DNA from: Sphingobium vermicomposti
GTDB taxonomy: Bacteria; Pseudomonadota; Alphaproteobacteria; Sphingomonadales; Sphingomonadaceae
Length of the DNA stretch: 64,000 bases
Direction of reading: 5' to 3'
NCBI RefSeq assembly: GCF_011762025.1
Contig: NZ_JAASQR010000003.1
Coordinates: 496,001 to 560,000 of the forward strand
In this document: one piece after another, positions 44,786 through 53,737 of the stretch
Layout: the number at the start of each line of letters is the position of its first letter
Numbering within the stretch: position 1 is the first letter of the stretch
The notes under the pieces: generated by a model
The model's input: the letters and a program-made list of their open reading frames with translations, nothing else
The model's database searches: none
What the model was told of the DNA's origin: nothing
Made by a program: the position numbers and the translations under genes

Positions 44786-46386
44786 GCGAACAGGCCGTGG
44801 ATATACCAGCCGGGATGCCGTGCCTCCGCGCCATAAAGGCCGTGGCGAAAGATCCAGTAGCGCCGCCCGCGCGCATCCTCGATCCGGTAATAATCGCGCG
44901 TCATGCCCGCGCTTTCGCCTTCCAGCGCGCCGTCCTTCGCCTTCCACCATTCAGGCGCGATCCGTTCGGGGCCTTCATAGCGGGTCACTTCATGGGCCGC
45001 CCGCCGCCAGCGGAAACGGTGCGGCGGGCCGTCGGGCACCTGCGCCACCACATCGATCGGTTGGGGCGGGTCAAACAGGTGGATGGGCCGCATCGGCGGA
45101 TCGCCCGGTTCGCCCTGACAAGGCCAGCTGGACGGCGCGCGGCTTTCGACGGCGGGCAAGGCGAGTTGCGCCTGTTCGGGGATGTGGCTGTCGCGCGGTT
45201 CCAGGCGCTGAATCCGCCCCCGCCCCGCCCGCACGGAAAGCCGGTCGATGAGCGCCGCGACCGCTTCCTCGCGCCGTGCTTCTCCGCCTTCCAGCGCCAG
45301 CTGGGTCGCGGCCATCGGCTCGGCCTGCGGCACGGTGAGGCGCAGCATGTCGAAGCCGAAACCGGGGTCGAGCGGATCGGACAGGCTGTCGATCCGCTCC
45401 TGCACCAGCCGCATGATCGCGGGCGCGTCACGCACCGGCAGACTGGTTTCTACCCGCAGCGGGAAGGCGAGGCCGTCACTGCGAAAAAACATCGCTTCGA
45501 ACCGGCGTCCCCCCTGCCCGCGCTCGCCGAGCCGCTCGCCCGCTTCGGCTGCCATGTCTTCCAGCACTTTGAGGGCGTAGGCGGTGCTGCCCATCGGTTC
45601 GGCAAAGCGGCGCTCGATACGGATCGCCAGGCGGGGACGGCGCGGCGCGAGCGGACGTTGGTTAAGACCCAGCAGGCGATGCAGCGCGTCCACCGCTTCC
45701 TCGCCAAAGCGCGCGGCGAGCGTCGCGGCGGGGCGCGCGGCGAGATCGCCGATGGTGCGCAGGCCCGCACGGCGCAGCGCCACGCCGCTATCCTGCTCCA
45801 GCCCCAGCGCCTCCACCGGCAGGCGGCGCAAGGCGGCATCTTCGTCGGGCGCGGGGCCTGCGGAAAAGCGGGAAAGCGCATGCGCACCTTCGGGCGTGGC
45901 GGCCATGGCGTGACGCACCTCCATCCCGTGCCGTTCGAACCGGTCCACCGCCTCCCGGGCCAGTGCTTCCTCGCCGCCCCACAGATGCGCGCAGCCGCTA
46001 ATGTCCAGTATCAGCCCGTGCGGAGGATCGAGCGCGACAATGGGGGTATAGCGCGCGCACCCGTCGCACAGCCGTTCCAGCCAGTCCTGGTCGGCATGAG
46101 GATCGGCTTCGAAACTGACAAGTTCAGGCTCCTGCGCGCGGGCATCGGCCAGGGTCATCCCCGCGCCAAGCCCCAGCGCCAGCGCATCGGCATCCGGCGA
46201 GGCGATGCGCATGGCTCCGCGCACCGGCTCGACGATAACGATCGGCCCGGCATTGCCCCCCGCCTGCCACAGCTCAGGCCGCTCTATGCGCAGCCGGTCG
46301 ACCGGCAGGAACGGGAACCACAGCGCCAGATAGCGCCGCGTCGTCAGCGCGTCCTCCGCTTCCCTGTCCATGATCATGGCGTTCAT
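44782..46386 (-). CDS. imuB: Y-family polymerase-like protein ImuB
   Basis: I use ATG 46386, which has a GGAGAAGG ribosome site 5 bases upstream. The 534-residue product is a Y-family-like protein without the catalytic acidic triad: TTRRYLALWFPFLPVDRLRIER opens the palm, and LILDISGCAHLWGGEEAL stands where an active-site motif would be. The last third holds a little-finger-like region with REAEPMAATQLAL-like segments and a C-terminus that binds DnaE2 and the sliding clamp. It works with ImuA and DnaE2. It overlaps imuA by 113 bases. Confidence 0.92.
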   Translation of the reverse strand: MNAMIMDREAEDALTTRRYLALWFPFLPVDRLRIERPELWQAGGNAGPIVIVEPVRGAMRIASPDADALALGLGAGMTLADARAQEPELVSFEADPHADQDWLERLCDGCARYTPIVALDPPHGLILDISGCAHLWGGEEALAREAVDRFERHGMEVRHAMAATPEGAHALSRFSAGPAPDEDAALRRLPVEALGLEQDSGVALRRAGLRTIGDLAARPAATLAARFGEEAVDALHRLLGLNQRPLAPRRPRLAIRIERRFAEPMGSTAYALKVLEDMAAEAGERLGERGQGGRRFEAMFFRSDGLAFPLRVETSLPVRDAPAIMRLVQERIDSLSDPLDPGFGFDMLRLTVPQAEPMAATQLALEGGEARREEAVAALIDRLSVRAGRGRIQRLEPRDSHIPEQAQLALPAVESRAPSSWPCQGEPGDPPMRPIHLFDPPQPIDVVAQVPDGPPHRFRWRRAAHEVTRYEGPERIAPEWWKAKDGALEGESAGMTRDYYRIEDARGRRYWIFRHGLYGAEARHPGWYIHGLFA

Positions 46387-47089
46387 CGTCACCTTCTCCA
46401 AATTCTCTCCGCGCGCTGTTCCACACGAGCCGCCATGTCATGCCGTCCGGGCCGGAGCGGCGGCGCAACAGGTGAAGCGAAAAGGCGCTCATGCCCGGCG
46501 CATTGCCCGGCAACGGCACGGATGGTGCCGCGGTCACCCGCCAGCGCGTTTCCGCCGCGCTCGGCACGGGATCGCCGCCGATCCGCAGCAGCAGCGCGGT
46601 GACGCCCGACGATTCCGCGGCCAGCGCCAGGCGGCGGCTGGCGGTCAGGTCCAGCAGTGGCGCTCGCCCGCGCAGTTCGATGACCAGCGCGCCCAATGCG
46701 GGACAGCGCAGCGCATCGACCGCAGCGCGCAGCAGCAAGGCATCATCCTTCATCACGCCGATCAACAGCCGGGACGGGTCAAGCCCCAGCGCCGCAAGGC
46801 CGGGGCCATAAGGCTGAGCCACTGCCCCCTTGGCGAGGCGCAGCCAGAACAGCGGCGCATCCCCCGCCGCCAGATGAGCGAGAATCAGGGAAAGACCGGC
46901 GGCGGCACCTTCATCCTCGTCACCGCCGAACAGTTCATGCAGCCGACCGCGCGCTAGGCCCCCCTGCATGGCCTGGTCAAAAGGCGCGTGCCCCGTGACA
47001 ACAGGCGCACCGGCTTTCGCCGCCGGAAGCCCTTCCAGCGAGGCGATATGCCGTCTGAGGGCTGAAAGTGTGTTCACCGACTCGATCAT
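46274..47089 (-). CDS. imuA: SOS cell-division/mutagenesis protein ImuA
   Basis: The 271-residue RecA-like protein has GLARGRLHELFGGDEDEGAAAG, a degenerate Walker region, and RLALAAESSGVTALLLRIG, all in family position. ImuA is needed for ImuB/DnaE2-dependent mutagenesis. The last ~30 residues (GDDERHDHGQGSGGR...) lie over the start of imuB and show no family similarity, so the true C-terminus may have lost its stop. A LexA site lies 6 bases before the start (47096-47110). Confidence 0.88.
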   Translation of the reverse strand: MIESVNTLSALRRHIASLEGLPAAKAGAPVVTGHAPFDQAMQGGLARGRLHELFGGDEDEGAAAGLSLILAHLAAGDAPLFWLRLAKGAVAQPYGPGLAALGLDPSRLLIGVMKDDALLLRAAVDALRCPALGALVIELRGRAPLLDLTASRRLALAAESSGVTALLLRIGGDPVPSAAETRWRVTAAPSVPLPGNAPGMSAFSLHLLRRRSGPDGMTWRLVWNSARREFGEGDDERHDHGQGSGGRADDAALSGAVVPVPAGRPAAHRAA

Positions 47090-47095
47090 AGAAAT

Positions 47096-47110
47096 GTTCT
47101 CTATATGTTC
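47096..47110 (-). promoter_or_regulatory. LexA box upstream of imuA
   Basis: gttctctatatgttc (plus strand) is a perfect GTTC-N7-GTTC site, the alphaproteobacterial LexA consensus. It ends 6 bases before the imuA start codon and so overlaps the ribosome-site region, meaning LexA would block the whole imuA-imuB-dnaE2 unit. Confidence 0.9.
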
Positions 47111-47215
47111 TTTTCGATGCTATAGGGGTCCCTGTCAATGGAGGTGGGGAGAGTGGAGCGGGAGGGAGAGGCCGCATAGCGGCGATGGTCGAGAGGCGGT
47201 TATGGGTGATCTTCT

Positions 47216-47339
47216 CCCCTCCCGCAGGCGGGAGGGGCCGGGGGTGAGCCAGCGCAACATTGTCGATGTTCTTCAAAGGCCAAGCTTGAAGCTCGCTTCG
47301 CTCGCGCCCACCCCTAACCCCTCCCGTCTACGGGAGGGG
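47216..47339. repeat. REP-like palindromic element (two mirrored palindromes)
   Basis: Palindrome one is cccctcccgc/gcgggagggg (47216-47237); palindrome two is cccctcccgt/acgggagggg (47318-47339). The flanks ggggccgggggtg and cacccctaacccc are also near-complementary, so the two halves fold back on each other over about 120 bases. This is the shape of a compound extragenic palindrome. Confidence 0.75.
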
Positions 47340-47477
47340 AATGCCTTGGAGTGGCCGTTAATCGCATTCAGCTTTCATATTGACCCAGACCACGCGCTTT
47401 CCCTTCCACCATGCTTCGCGCGGTCCCCTCCCCCGTCTGGGGAATGAAGGGTGGGCACGTTGCGCACCAGCCAATGG

Positions 47478-47513
47478 AAAAGGCCCGCCTGCGAATGCGC
47501 GGGCGAGCCTTTT
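47478..47513 (-). terminator. rho-independent terminator after recA
   Basis: The minus-strand arms aaaaggct... and ...gcctttt (47478-47484 with 47507-47513, plus inner cgcc/ggcg pairing) form a strong GC-rich hairpin ending in U-rich sequence, 34 bases beyond the recA stop. Confidence 0.8.
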
Positions 47514-47546
47514 CATTGATAGTGAGCGGAGCAGGAAGCGGCGCGT

Positions 47547-48620
47547 TTATTCGCCGTCATCCTCCGGTTCGGGGCCGGTCATCATCGCTTCGGCGACTTC
47601 CTCGGTCTTGCCGCGGATCACCTTTTCCAGGCGGTCGGCCATTTCGGGATTCCCCTTGAGGAAGGTCTTCGCATTTTCACGACCCTGGCCGATGCGGACG
47701 GAATCGTACGAGAACCAGGCACCCGATTTCTCCACCACGCCGGCCTTGACGCCAAGGTCGAGGATTTCGCCGATCTTGGAGATGCCTTCGCCATACATGA
47801 TGTCGAATTCCACCTGCTTGAAGGGCGGTGCGACCTTGTTCTTCACCACCTTCACGCGGGTCGCATTGCCGACAATGTCGTCGCGATCCTTGATCTGGCC
47901 GGTGCGGCGGATGTCGAGCCGAACCGACGCGTAGAATTTGAGCGCGTTGCCGCCAGTCGTTGTTTCGGGGTTACCGTACATGACGCCGATCTTCATGCGC
48001 ACCTGGTTGATGAAGATCACCAGGCATTTGGAGCGCGAAATGGAACCGGTCAGCTTGCGCAGCGCCTGGCTCATGAGGCGCGCCTGCAGGCCGACATGGC
48101 TGTCGCCCATTTCGCCTTCGATTTCCGCGCGGGGCACCAGCGCCGCGACAGAGTCGATCACGAGCACATCAATGGCGTTCGACCGCACCAGCGTATCGAC
48201 GATTTCCAGCGCCTGTTCGCCTGTATCGGGCTGCGACACGATCAGTTCGTCAATATCGACGCCCAGCTTCTTGGCGTATGCGGGGTCGAGCGCATGTTCG
48301 GCATCGACAAAGGCCGCAACGCCGCCTGTCTTCTGCGCCTCTGCAATGGCATGCAGCGCCAGCGTCGTCTTGCCTGAGCTTTCCGGCCCGTAAATTTCGA
48401 CGATGCGCCCGCGCGGCAGGCCGCCAATGCCGAGCGCGATGTCCAGACCCAGCGATCCTGTCGAAATCGATTCAATCTCAATCTTCTCGCGGCTGCCCAG
48501 CTTCATCGCCGAGCCTTTGCCGAAGGCACGGTCAATCTGGGAAAGGGCCGCTTCCAATGCTTTCTGTCTGTCCATCGTACCTGTCTTCTTGGAATCAATA
48601 AGTGAGAGCATTGCGGTCAT
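47547..48620 (-). CDS. recA: recombinase RecA
   Basis: Walker A is GPESSGKTT and the protein carries the rest of the RecA fold ([38 protein letters not shown]). It drives strand exchange and triggers LexA self-cleavage. I use ATG 48620 ([16 protein letters not shown] about 10 bases upstream), giving 357 residues with the short N-terminal leader common in sphingomonads; ATG 48575 ([11 protein letters not shown]) is the other candidate, matching the E. coli N-terminus. The frame reaches 48701, but a LexA box lies at 48696-48710. Confidence 0.97.
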   Translation of the reverse strand: MTAMLSLIDSKKTGTMDRQKALEAALSQIDRAFGKGSAMKLGSREKIEIESISTGSLGLDIALGIGGLPRGRIVEIYGPESSGKTTLALHAIAEAQKTGGVAAFVDAEHALDPAYAKKLGVDIDELIVSQPDTGEQALEIVDTLVRSNAIDVLVIDSVAALVPRAEIEGEMGDSHVGLQARLMSQALRKLTGSISRSKCLVIFINQVRMKIGVMYGNPETTTGGNALKFYASVRLDIRRTGQIKDRDDIVGNATRVKVVKNKVAPPFKQVEFDIMYGEGISKIGEILDLGVKAGVVEKSGAWFSYDSVRIGQGRENAKTFLKGNPEMADRLEKVIRGKTEEVAEAMMTGPEPEDDGE

Positions 48621-48695
48621 CGGCCTATCCCCTGTCAAGCGGATCGCGCCGAATCCTTTGGCGCGCCAGCACGATGTATCCTGTTTGTTCGCATG

Positions 48696-48710
48696 GAACA
48701 AGATAGGAAC
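48696..48710 (-). promoter_or_regulatory. LexA box upstream of recA
   Basis: gaacaagataggaac is a perfect GAAC-N7-GAAC site, about 76 bases before the recA start. It supports LexA repression of recA and shows that the real start lies downstream of the open frame's limit. Confidence 0.92.
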
Positions 48711-48719
48711 ATAAATTTC

Positions 48720-49079
48720 CTATTGCGCCGAAAGCACCTTCCCCAACGCCCTGTCCACGGCCCCGATCGTATAGGGCTTGGCCAGCGTAGGACGGTCGGC
48801 ATGTCCCGACGGCACGTCGTCGGCAATGCCGCCCGTGGCGAAGATGAAGGGAATGCCGTTTTCCGCCAATATGTCGGCGACCGGCCAGCTTTTTTCGCCC
48901 TGCAGATTGCAGTCGACCAGAGCCGCATCGAAGCCGCCCTTGCGTGCATGGTCGCATGCTTCTTCGACCGACACGGCAATAGCGTGCAGGCCGTAGCCCA
49001 GCGTTTCGAGATAATCTTCAAGCATCATGCCGATCATCACTTCATCTTCAACGATCAGGATGGTCTTGCCTTCAGCCAT
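48720..49079 (-). CDS. single-domain response regulator (FAT-G type)
   Basis: This 119-residue protein is a receiver alone: VEDE at 9-13, phospho-acceptor Asp in AALVDCNLQG, FATGG in place of the usual Thr/Ser switch segment, and AKPY with the conserved Lys. The PFIFATGG motif is the FAT-GUY class of receivers tied to HWE/HisKA_2 kinases in sphingomonads. It lies between cckA and recA. Its kinase is not certain; the phytochrome of this window carries a related receiver. Confidence 0.9.
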   Translation of the reverse strand: MAEGKTILIVEDEVMIGMMLEDYLETLGYGLHAIAVSVEEACDHARKGGFDAALVDCNLQGEKSWPVADILAENGIPFIFATGGIADDVPSGHADRPTLAKPYTIGAVDRALGKVLSAQ

Positions 49080-49162
49080 GCATGCGGTCCCCTATGTCGT
49101 TACGCGTCGCTATCCGATCGACGGAGCGGTGCACAGTATAATCGCTTGATCGAACAAGAAGT

Positions 49163-51589
49163 TCATTCCACCGGGGCGCTCATCGCCAGCGCGTCGCGCG
49201 CGGCTTCCGCCAACTGGCTGACGGAAAAGGGTTTGGGCAGGAAGGCGACATTGGCGATGTCGATCGATTTGCGCAGCTGTTCCTCGGCATAGCCCGACAT
49301 GAACAGCACCGGCAGGTCGGGGTGGGTGTGACGCGCACGCGCCACCATGGATGGGCCGTCCATATTGGGCATGACGACGTCCGAAATCAGCAGGTCAATC
49401 TTTTCCCCGCCCGCCAGCACTTCCAGACCCTGTTCCCCGTCATTGGCGGTCAGCACCTTATACCCCTGCCGCGACAGTGCCCGTTCGGCGACGGCGCGGA
49501 CCATGTCTTCGTCCTCGACCAGCAGCACGGTGCCGGTGCCCCAGGTGTCGCTGCGGCGGATCGGGGTTTTGGGCTGCGCCGCCTGTTCGACATCGGCCCC
49601 CTGATAGACGGGCAGGTAGATGACGAAACTCGCCCCGCGCCCCAATTCGGATTCGGCGAATATGTAGCCGCCCGACTGTTTGACGATGCCATAGACGGTG
49701 GACAGGCCAAGGCCGGTGCCCTTGCCCAATTCCTTGGTCGTGAAAAAGGGTTCGAAGATCTTTGACAATATGTCGGGCGGAATGCCCAGTCCGGTGTCGG
49801 ACACGCGTAGCGCCGTATAGTCGGCGGCGGGCAGGATTTCCTGCCGCAATTCCCGCACCTTCGCGGCGGGGACGGCATAGGTCTGGATGTTGAGTGTTCC
49901 GCCATCGATCATGGCGTCGCGGGCATTGACGGCCAGGTTGACGATCACCTGTTCCAGCTGGCCCGGATCGGCACGCACCGCGCCCAGATTGCGGCCATGG
50001 CTGACTTCCAGCTTCACACTTTCGCCCAGCAGGCGCTTTAGCAGATTGGACACATCGGCGACGATGTCGGGCAGTTGCAGCACCTGCGGGCGCAGGGTCT
50101 GCTGGCGCGAAAAGGCGAGCAGCTGCCGTGTCAGCCCCGCCGCGCGGTTGCTGTTCGACTTGATCTGCTGAAGATCGTCATAGTCGCTGTCGCCCGGCGT
50201 ATGGCGCATCAGCATCAGGTCGCAATGACCGATGATGGCGGTCAGGATATTGTTGAAGTCATGGGCGACGCCGCCTGCCAGCTGGCCGATCGCCTGCATC
50301 TTCGTCGCCTGCGCGACCTGCCGCTTGAGCTTGCTTTCCTCACTATTGTCCTTGAGGCTGAGCAGCACCGCCGCCTCGCCCAGGCCGCGTACCCCCGCCA
50401 GGCTGAGCGCGGTCGGTTCGTCCGGCTGGTCACGCATCCGCACCGCGATGTCGCCCGACATTTGCGGCCCGACGGCAAAGCGCCGCACTGCGTCGGCCAC
50501 CGCCGCCTGATCCTCCCGCGCGACCAGATCGCCGGGATAGACCGGCTTGTCGCCGCGCTTCAATCCAGCGGCGCGGGAAAAGGCACCGTTCAGGAACAAT
50601 ATCCGGCCATCGCGGTCGGCCATGGCCAGGCCAAAGGGCAGCAGGGACAGCAACGTTTCGATATAGGAAAGCGACGTGGTGCCGCCCGCGCTACCCGCCG
50701 GTTCGTCGATCAGAAGCAGCAGCATAGGGCCGTCCTGCGCGCCACCCTGCGCTGCGCCCGGCTGAACTGCGCGACGCAGCGGCACTTGCAGCAGCCGCAG
50801 GGGCAGGCCCCCGGACTCCTCACGCGCCAGGAACAACCGCCCCTTGTCATCCACGCGCATATGGGTCGCGAAATCGCGGCCCGTAATATTAGCATCGATC
50901 CGCCCGGCCGCGCGCAGCAGGAACGCGCCGTTCGCCGCCCGGATGCGCCCTTCACCGCCGATCATCACCGCCATGACGCCTGCTTCGCCCATCTGGCGGC
51001 CAGCTTCGCCAGTCAGCAGGCGGTGGACATCGTCCAGCGCGCTCGGCTGTCGCACCGGCGAGAAGCGCCACAGCAGATAATCTTCCGCCCGCCCGGTGCG
51101 GCACACATCGACATCCAGCCGCAAGGCCCCCTGGGTCAGCCCTTCCACCCGGCCATCGCCATCGCGCCAGGCAAGGCGCGCCGCCGCGCTCAGGCTGTCC
51201 AGCAGCGCGGGTTCAGTCGTGATGTTGGGCGGCGCTGGAAAACCGGGAAACCATTCGCCGAACCTGTCGCTGGCGCAAACAAGCCGACCCGATCGGTCGG
51301 TGACCGCGATCGCCATGCCCGATGCATCTGCAGCCGCGCGCGCAACAGTCCAGTCGGGCGCAATTTCGCCCTGGGTGGTTTCAGCCGAAGCAAGGCGATG
51401 ATACCAGCTGAGCAAGGCGGCGACGGCCAGAACAGTGGCTGCGAACCCGGCCGCCAGCACCCCGTCGCCCGCCGCGTAGATGACAAGTGCGGCAGAAACC
51501 AACGCCGCCAGGATCAGCAGCGGCAGGGCGAGACGGGACGGCTGTTCGCCTGTCCACGCTTCCTCATCCCTTTTCACCCGCGCGGCCAT
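49163..51589 (-). CDS. cckA: cell-cycle hybrid histidine kinase CckA
   Basis: The 808-residue protein has two N-terminal membrane helices (residues 20-40 and 43-62), two PAS-type sensory regions (about 80-300 and 305-415), a HisKA domain with His443 in [12 protein letters not shown], a HATPase with [10 protein letters not shown] and DTGLGIP...[11 protein letters not shown], and a C-terminal receiver with Asp737 in [10 protein letters not shown]. This is the CckA layout; CckA phosphorylates ChpT and so controls CtrA, the cell-cycle regulator of Alphaproteobacteria. ChpT and CtrA are not in the window. Confidence 0.93.
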   Translation of the reverse strand: MAARVKRDEEAWTGEQPSRLALPLLILAALVSAALVIYAAGDGVLAAGFAATVLAVAALLSWYHRLASAETTQGEIAPDWTVARAAADASGMAIAVTDRSGRLVCASDRFGEWFPGFPAPPNITTEPALLDSLSAAARLAWRDGDGRVEGLTQGALRLDVDVCRTGRAEDYLLWRFSPVRQPSALDDVHRLLTGEAGRQMGEAGVMAVMIGGEGRIRAANGAFLLRAAGRIDANITGRDFATHMRVDDKGRLFLAREESGGLPLRLLQVPLRRAVQPGAAQGGAQDGPMLLLLIDEPAGSAGGTTSLSYIETLLSLLPFGLAMADRDGRILFLNGAFSRAAGLKRGDKPVYPGDLVAREDQAAVADAVRRFAVGPQMSGDIAVRMRDQPDEPTALSLAGVRGLGEAAVLLSLKDNSEESKLKRQVAQATKMQAIGQLAGGVAHDFNNILTAIIGHCDLMLMRHTPGDSDYDDLQQIKSNSNRAAGLTRQLLAFSRQQTLRPQVLQLPDIVADVSNLLKRLLGESVKLEVSHGRNLGAVRADPGQLEQVIVNLAVNARDAMIDGGTLNIQTYAVPAAKVRELRQEILPAADYTALRVSDTGLGIPPDILSKIFEPFFTTKELGKGTGLGLSTVYGIVKQSGGYIFAESELGRGASFVIYLPVYQGADVEQAAQPKTPIRRSDTWGTGTVLLVEDEDMVRAVAERALSRQGYKVLTANDGEQGLEVLAGGEKIDLLISDVVMPNMDGPSMVARARHTHPDLPVLFMSGYAEEQLRKSIDIANVAFLPKPFSVSQLAEAARDALAMSAPVE

Positions 51590-51634
51590 GACCGGCGTCC
51601 CCCTTCAAACGACACTGGACTGCATCGCCAACGG

Positions 51635-52228
51635 TCAGACGCGGGCGATTTCTTCCAATGCGCTGCTTTCGGGTGACTTGCCAATCCTCAATTTGCGCGC
51701 ATGCCATTTACGGCCCATGCGATGCCGCCAAATCCAGTCCGCCAGGAAATAACCGACGACCGCGAAAGCGATGGAGATAAGGGCAAGGCCAAACAGCATC
51801 GCAGGCGCGGCTTCGGAAAGAAGCCAGGCCATCCATTGGCGGATGGTTGCATGGTCGTTGACCAACGCCATAAAGCCCGATGCATCGGCGGTCCGCCCCA
51901 GCATCCAGTTGCCGATATAGACCGACGCCATCAGGAACAGCGGCGTCGTCGCGGGGTTGGACAGGAATGTCATGGCGGCGGCGAGCGGAATATTAGCGCG
52001 AAAGGGAAGGGCCAGCAGAGCCGCCCCTGCAATCTGGATACCGGGGATCAGCAGGAAGATACCGACCAGCAGGCCCAGCGCCACGCCGCGCGGCACCGAT
52101 CGGCGGGTAAAGCGCCACAAGGAGGGTTCGAGCACCCGATGCGCAACCGGCGCAATAAAACGGTTACCCTCCAGCGATTCGCGCGTCGGCGCATTGGCAT
52201 GCCACCAGCGAGTGAAGCGATTGCTCAT
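51635..52228 (-). CDS. DUF2062 membrane protein
   Basis: The 197-residue protein has the DUF2062 pattern: SVPRGVALGLLVGIFLLIPGIQIAGAAL, then ANIPLAAAMTFLSNPATTPLFLMASVYIG, and a last membrane helix. Function unknown. Its ATG overlaps the smpB stop by one base and the pair is often found together in this group. Confidence 0.85.
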   Translation of the reverse strand: MSNRFTRWWHANAPTRESLEGNRFIAPVAHRVLEPSLWRFTRRSVPRGVALGLLVGIFLLIPGIQIAGAALLALPFRANIPLAAAMTFLSNPATTPLFLMASVYIGNWMLGRTADASGFMALVNDHATIRQWMAWLLSEAAPAMLFGLALISIAFAVVGYFLADWIWRHRMGRKWHARKLRIGKSPESSALEEIARV

Positions 52229-52710
52229 CAGCGATGTTCTTTCAGGATGCGCTGCTGATCACGCTTCCAATCGCGTTCTTTTATCGTTTCACGCTTGTCA
52301 TGGGTCTTCTTGCCCTTGGCCAGCGCCAGTTCGACCTTCGCCCTGCCCCGGCTGTTGAAATAGATGCTCAAGGGGACCAGCGTCATGCCCTTGCGCTCCA
52401 CCGCGCCATGCATGCGCGCGATCTCCCGCTCATGCAGCAGCAGCTTGCGGGGCCGTTTGGGTTCGTGATTATAACGGTTGCCGTGGCTGAATTCGGGGAT
52501 GTTGCTGTTGACCAGCCACACCTGCTCACCCTTCACCTCGGCATAGCTTTCCGCGATATTGCCCTCGCCGAAACGGAGCGACTTCACCTCGGTCCCTTGC
52601 AGGGCGATGCCCGCTTCGAACACATCCTCAAGGAAATATTCGAAACGTGCGCGCCGGTTTTCGGCGACGATCTTCTTCTTGTCGAAGGCTTCGGGACGGG
52701 GGCGGGCCAT
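52228..52710 (-). CDS. smpB: SsrA-binding protein SmpB
   Basis: The 160-residue protein binds tmRNA for trans-translation. Family segments are [43 protein letters not shown] and [13 protein letters not shown], with a basic C-terminal tail ([21 protein letters not shown]). It follows dapA and precedes a DUF2062 gene with a one-base overlap. tmRNA itself was not found in the window. Confidence 0.97.
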   Translation of the reverse strand: MARPRPEAFDKKKIVAENRRARFEYFLEDVFEAGIALQGTEVKSLRFGEGNIAESYAEVKGEQVWLVNSNIPEFSHGNRYNHEPKRPRKLLLHEREIARMHGAVERKGMTLVPLSIYFNSRGRAKVELALAKGKKTHDKRETIKERDWKRDQQRILKEHR

Positions 52711-52754
52711 ATCGGATTAACTAACTCACTTCACCATATAGTGCCGCTGCGCGG

Positions 52755-53633
52755 TCAGACCAGACCGGCGATCTCCAGCGCGCGGTCGACCGCAGCGCGG
52801 CTTGCTTCCGACGGCCAGGTAATCGGCAGGCGGACATCGCCTGACATGTCGGACCGCACCCGGGTAAGTGCATATTTGATCGGCCCCGGTGAAGAATCGC
52901 TGAACAACGCATCATGCAGCGGATAAAGACGATCCTGCAGCGCCAATGCACCAGTCCAATCGCCCGCCGCGCAGGCCGCCTGGAACTGGGCGCACAGGCG
53001 CGGGGCGACATTCGCCGTGACGGAGATGCAGCCCGTGCCCCCCATGGCGTTGAATCCCAGCGCGGTTTCGTCATTGCCGGACAGTTGGCAGAAGTCCGGC
53101 CCGCAAGCGAGGCGCTGCGCGGTGACCCGCCCCAGATTTCCGGTGGCGTCCTTGATCCCGACTATGCTCTGATATTCCTCGGCCAGCCGGTGGATGACCG
53201 GCACGGAAATGTCGGTAATGGTGCGGCTGGGCACATTATAGAGCAGGATCGGCAGGTCGCACCGCTGGGCCAGATAGGCGAAATGCTGGTACACGCCATC
53301 CTGATTGGGCTTGTTATAATAAGGCGCGACGACCAGCGCCGCGTCCGCGCCCGCCGCCTGCGCCGCATACATATGTTCCAGCGCGATCCTGGTATCATTC
53401 GATCCGCAGCCCGCGATGACCGGCACGCGCCCCGCCGCCTGGTCCACGCAGATGGCGATGACGCGATTATGCTCATCCACCGTCATGGTCGCGCTTTCGC
53501 CGGTGGTGCCGCACGGAACCAGCGCGCTGCTGCCTTCGTCGATCTGCCAGTCGACGAGCGCGCGAAAGGCTGCTTCGTCCACCGTTCCGTCGCGAAAAGG
53601 CGTGACCAGCGCCGGAATCGACCCGGAAAACAT
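52755..53633 (-). CDS. dapA: 4-hydroxy-tetrahydrodipicolinate synthase
   Basis: The 292-residue enzyme makes the first committed step toward lysine and meso-DAP. Lys161 in VGIKDATGN forms the Schiff base; GTTGES at 42-47 and Tyr132 in LLYNVPSRT complete the active site. Length and layout fit the family. It lies 45 bases upstream of smpB. Confidence 0.97.
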   Translation of the reverse strand: MFSGSIPALVTPFRDGTVDEAAFRALVDWQIDEGSSALVPCGTTGESATMTVDEHNRVIAICVDQAAGRVPVIAGCGSNDTRIALEHMYAAQAAGADAALVVAPYYNKPNQDGVYQHFAYLAQRCDLPILLYNVPSRTITDISVPVIHRLAEEYQSIVGIKDATGNLGRVTAQRLACGPDFCQLSGNDETALGFNAMGGTGCISVTANVAPRLCAQFQAACAAGDWTGALALQDRLYPLHDALFSDSSPGPIKYALTRVRSDMSGDVRLPITWPSEASRAAVDRALEIAGLV

Positions 53634-53737
53634 GCATAAACTCCTTCAATTCGCCGGGATTCCGGGGCACTATGTCGAGATAAGGCCGACGCCGCGCTAT
53701 AGCGCGTCATTCAGAGCCTGATAAGGTTGGAATTGCG

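Larger units (their letters stand above)
47111..47546. other. 436-base intergenic region between imuA and recA with repeat element and terminator
   Basis: No gene is seen. The region holds a pair of inverted palindromic arms (47216-47237 and 47318-47339) that together form a REP-like element, and the recA terminator at 47478-47513. Confidence 0.6.

Noticed and set aside
44758..46602. 614-codon frame antisense to imuB
   Set aside because: Low-complexity Arg/His/Pro text, a mirror of the coding strand; imuB is well supported.
50075..51676. 533-codon frame antisense to cckA
   Set aside because: Overlaps cckA entirely and has no domain similarity.
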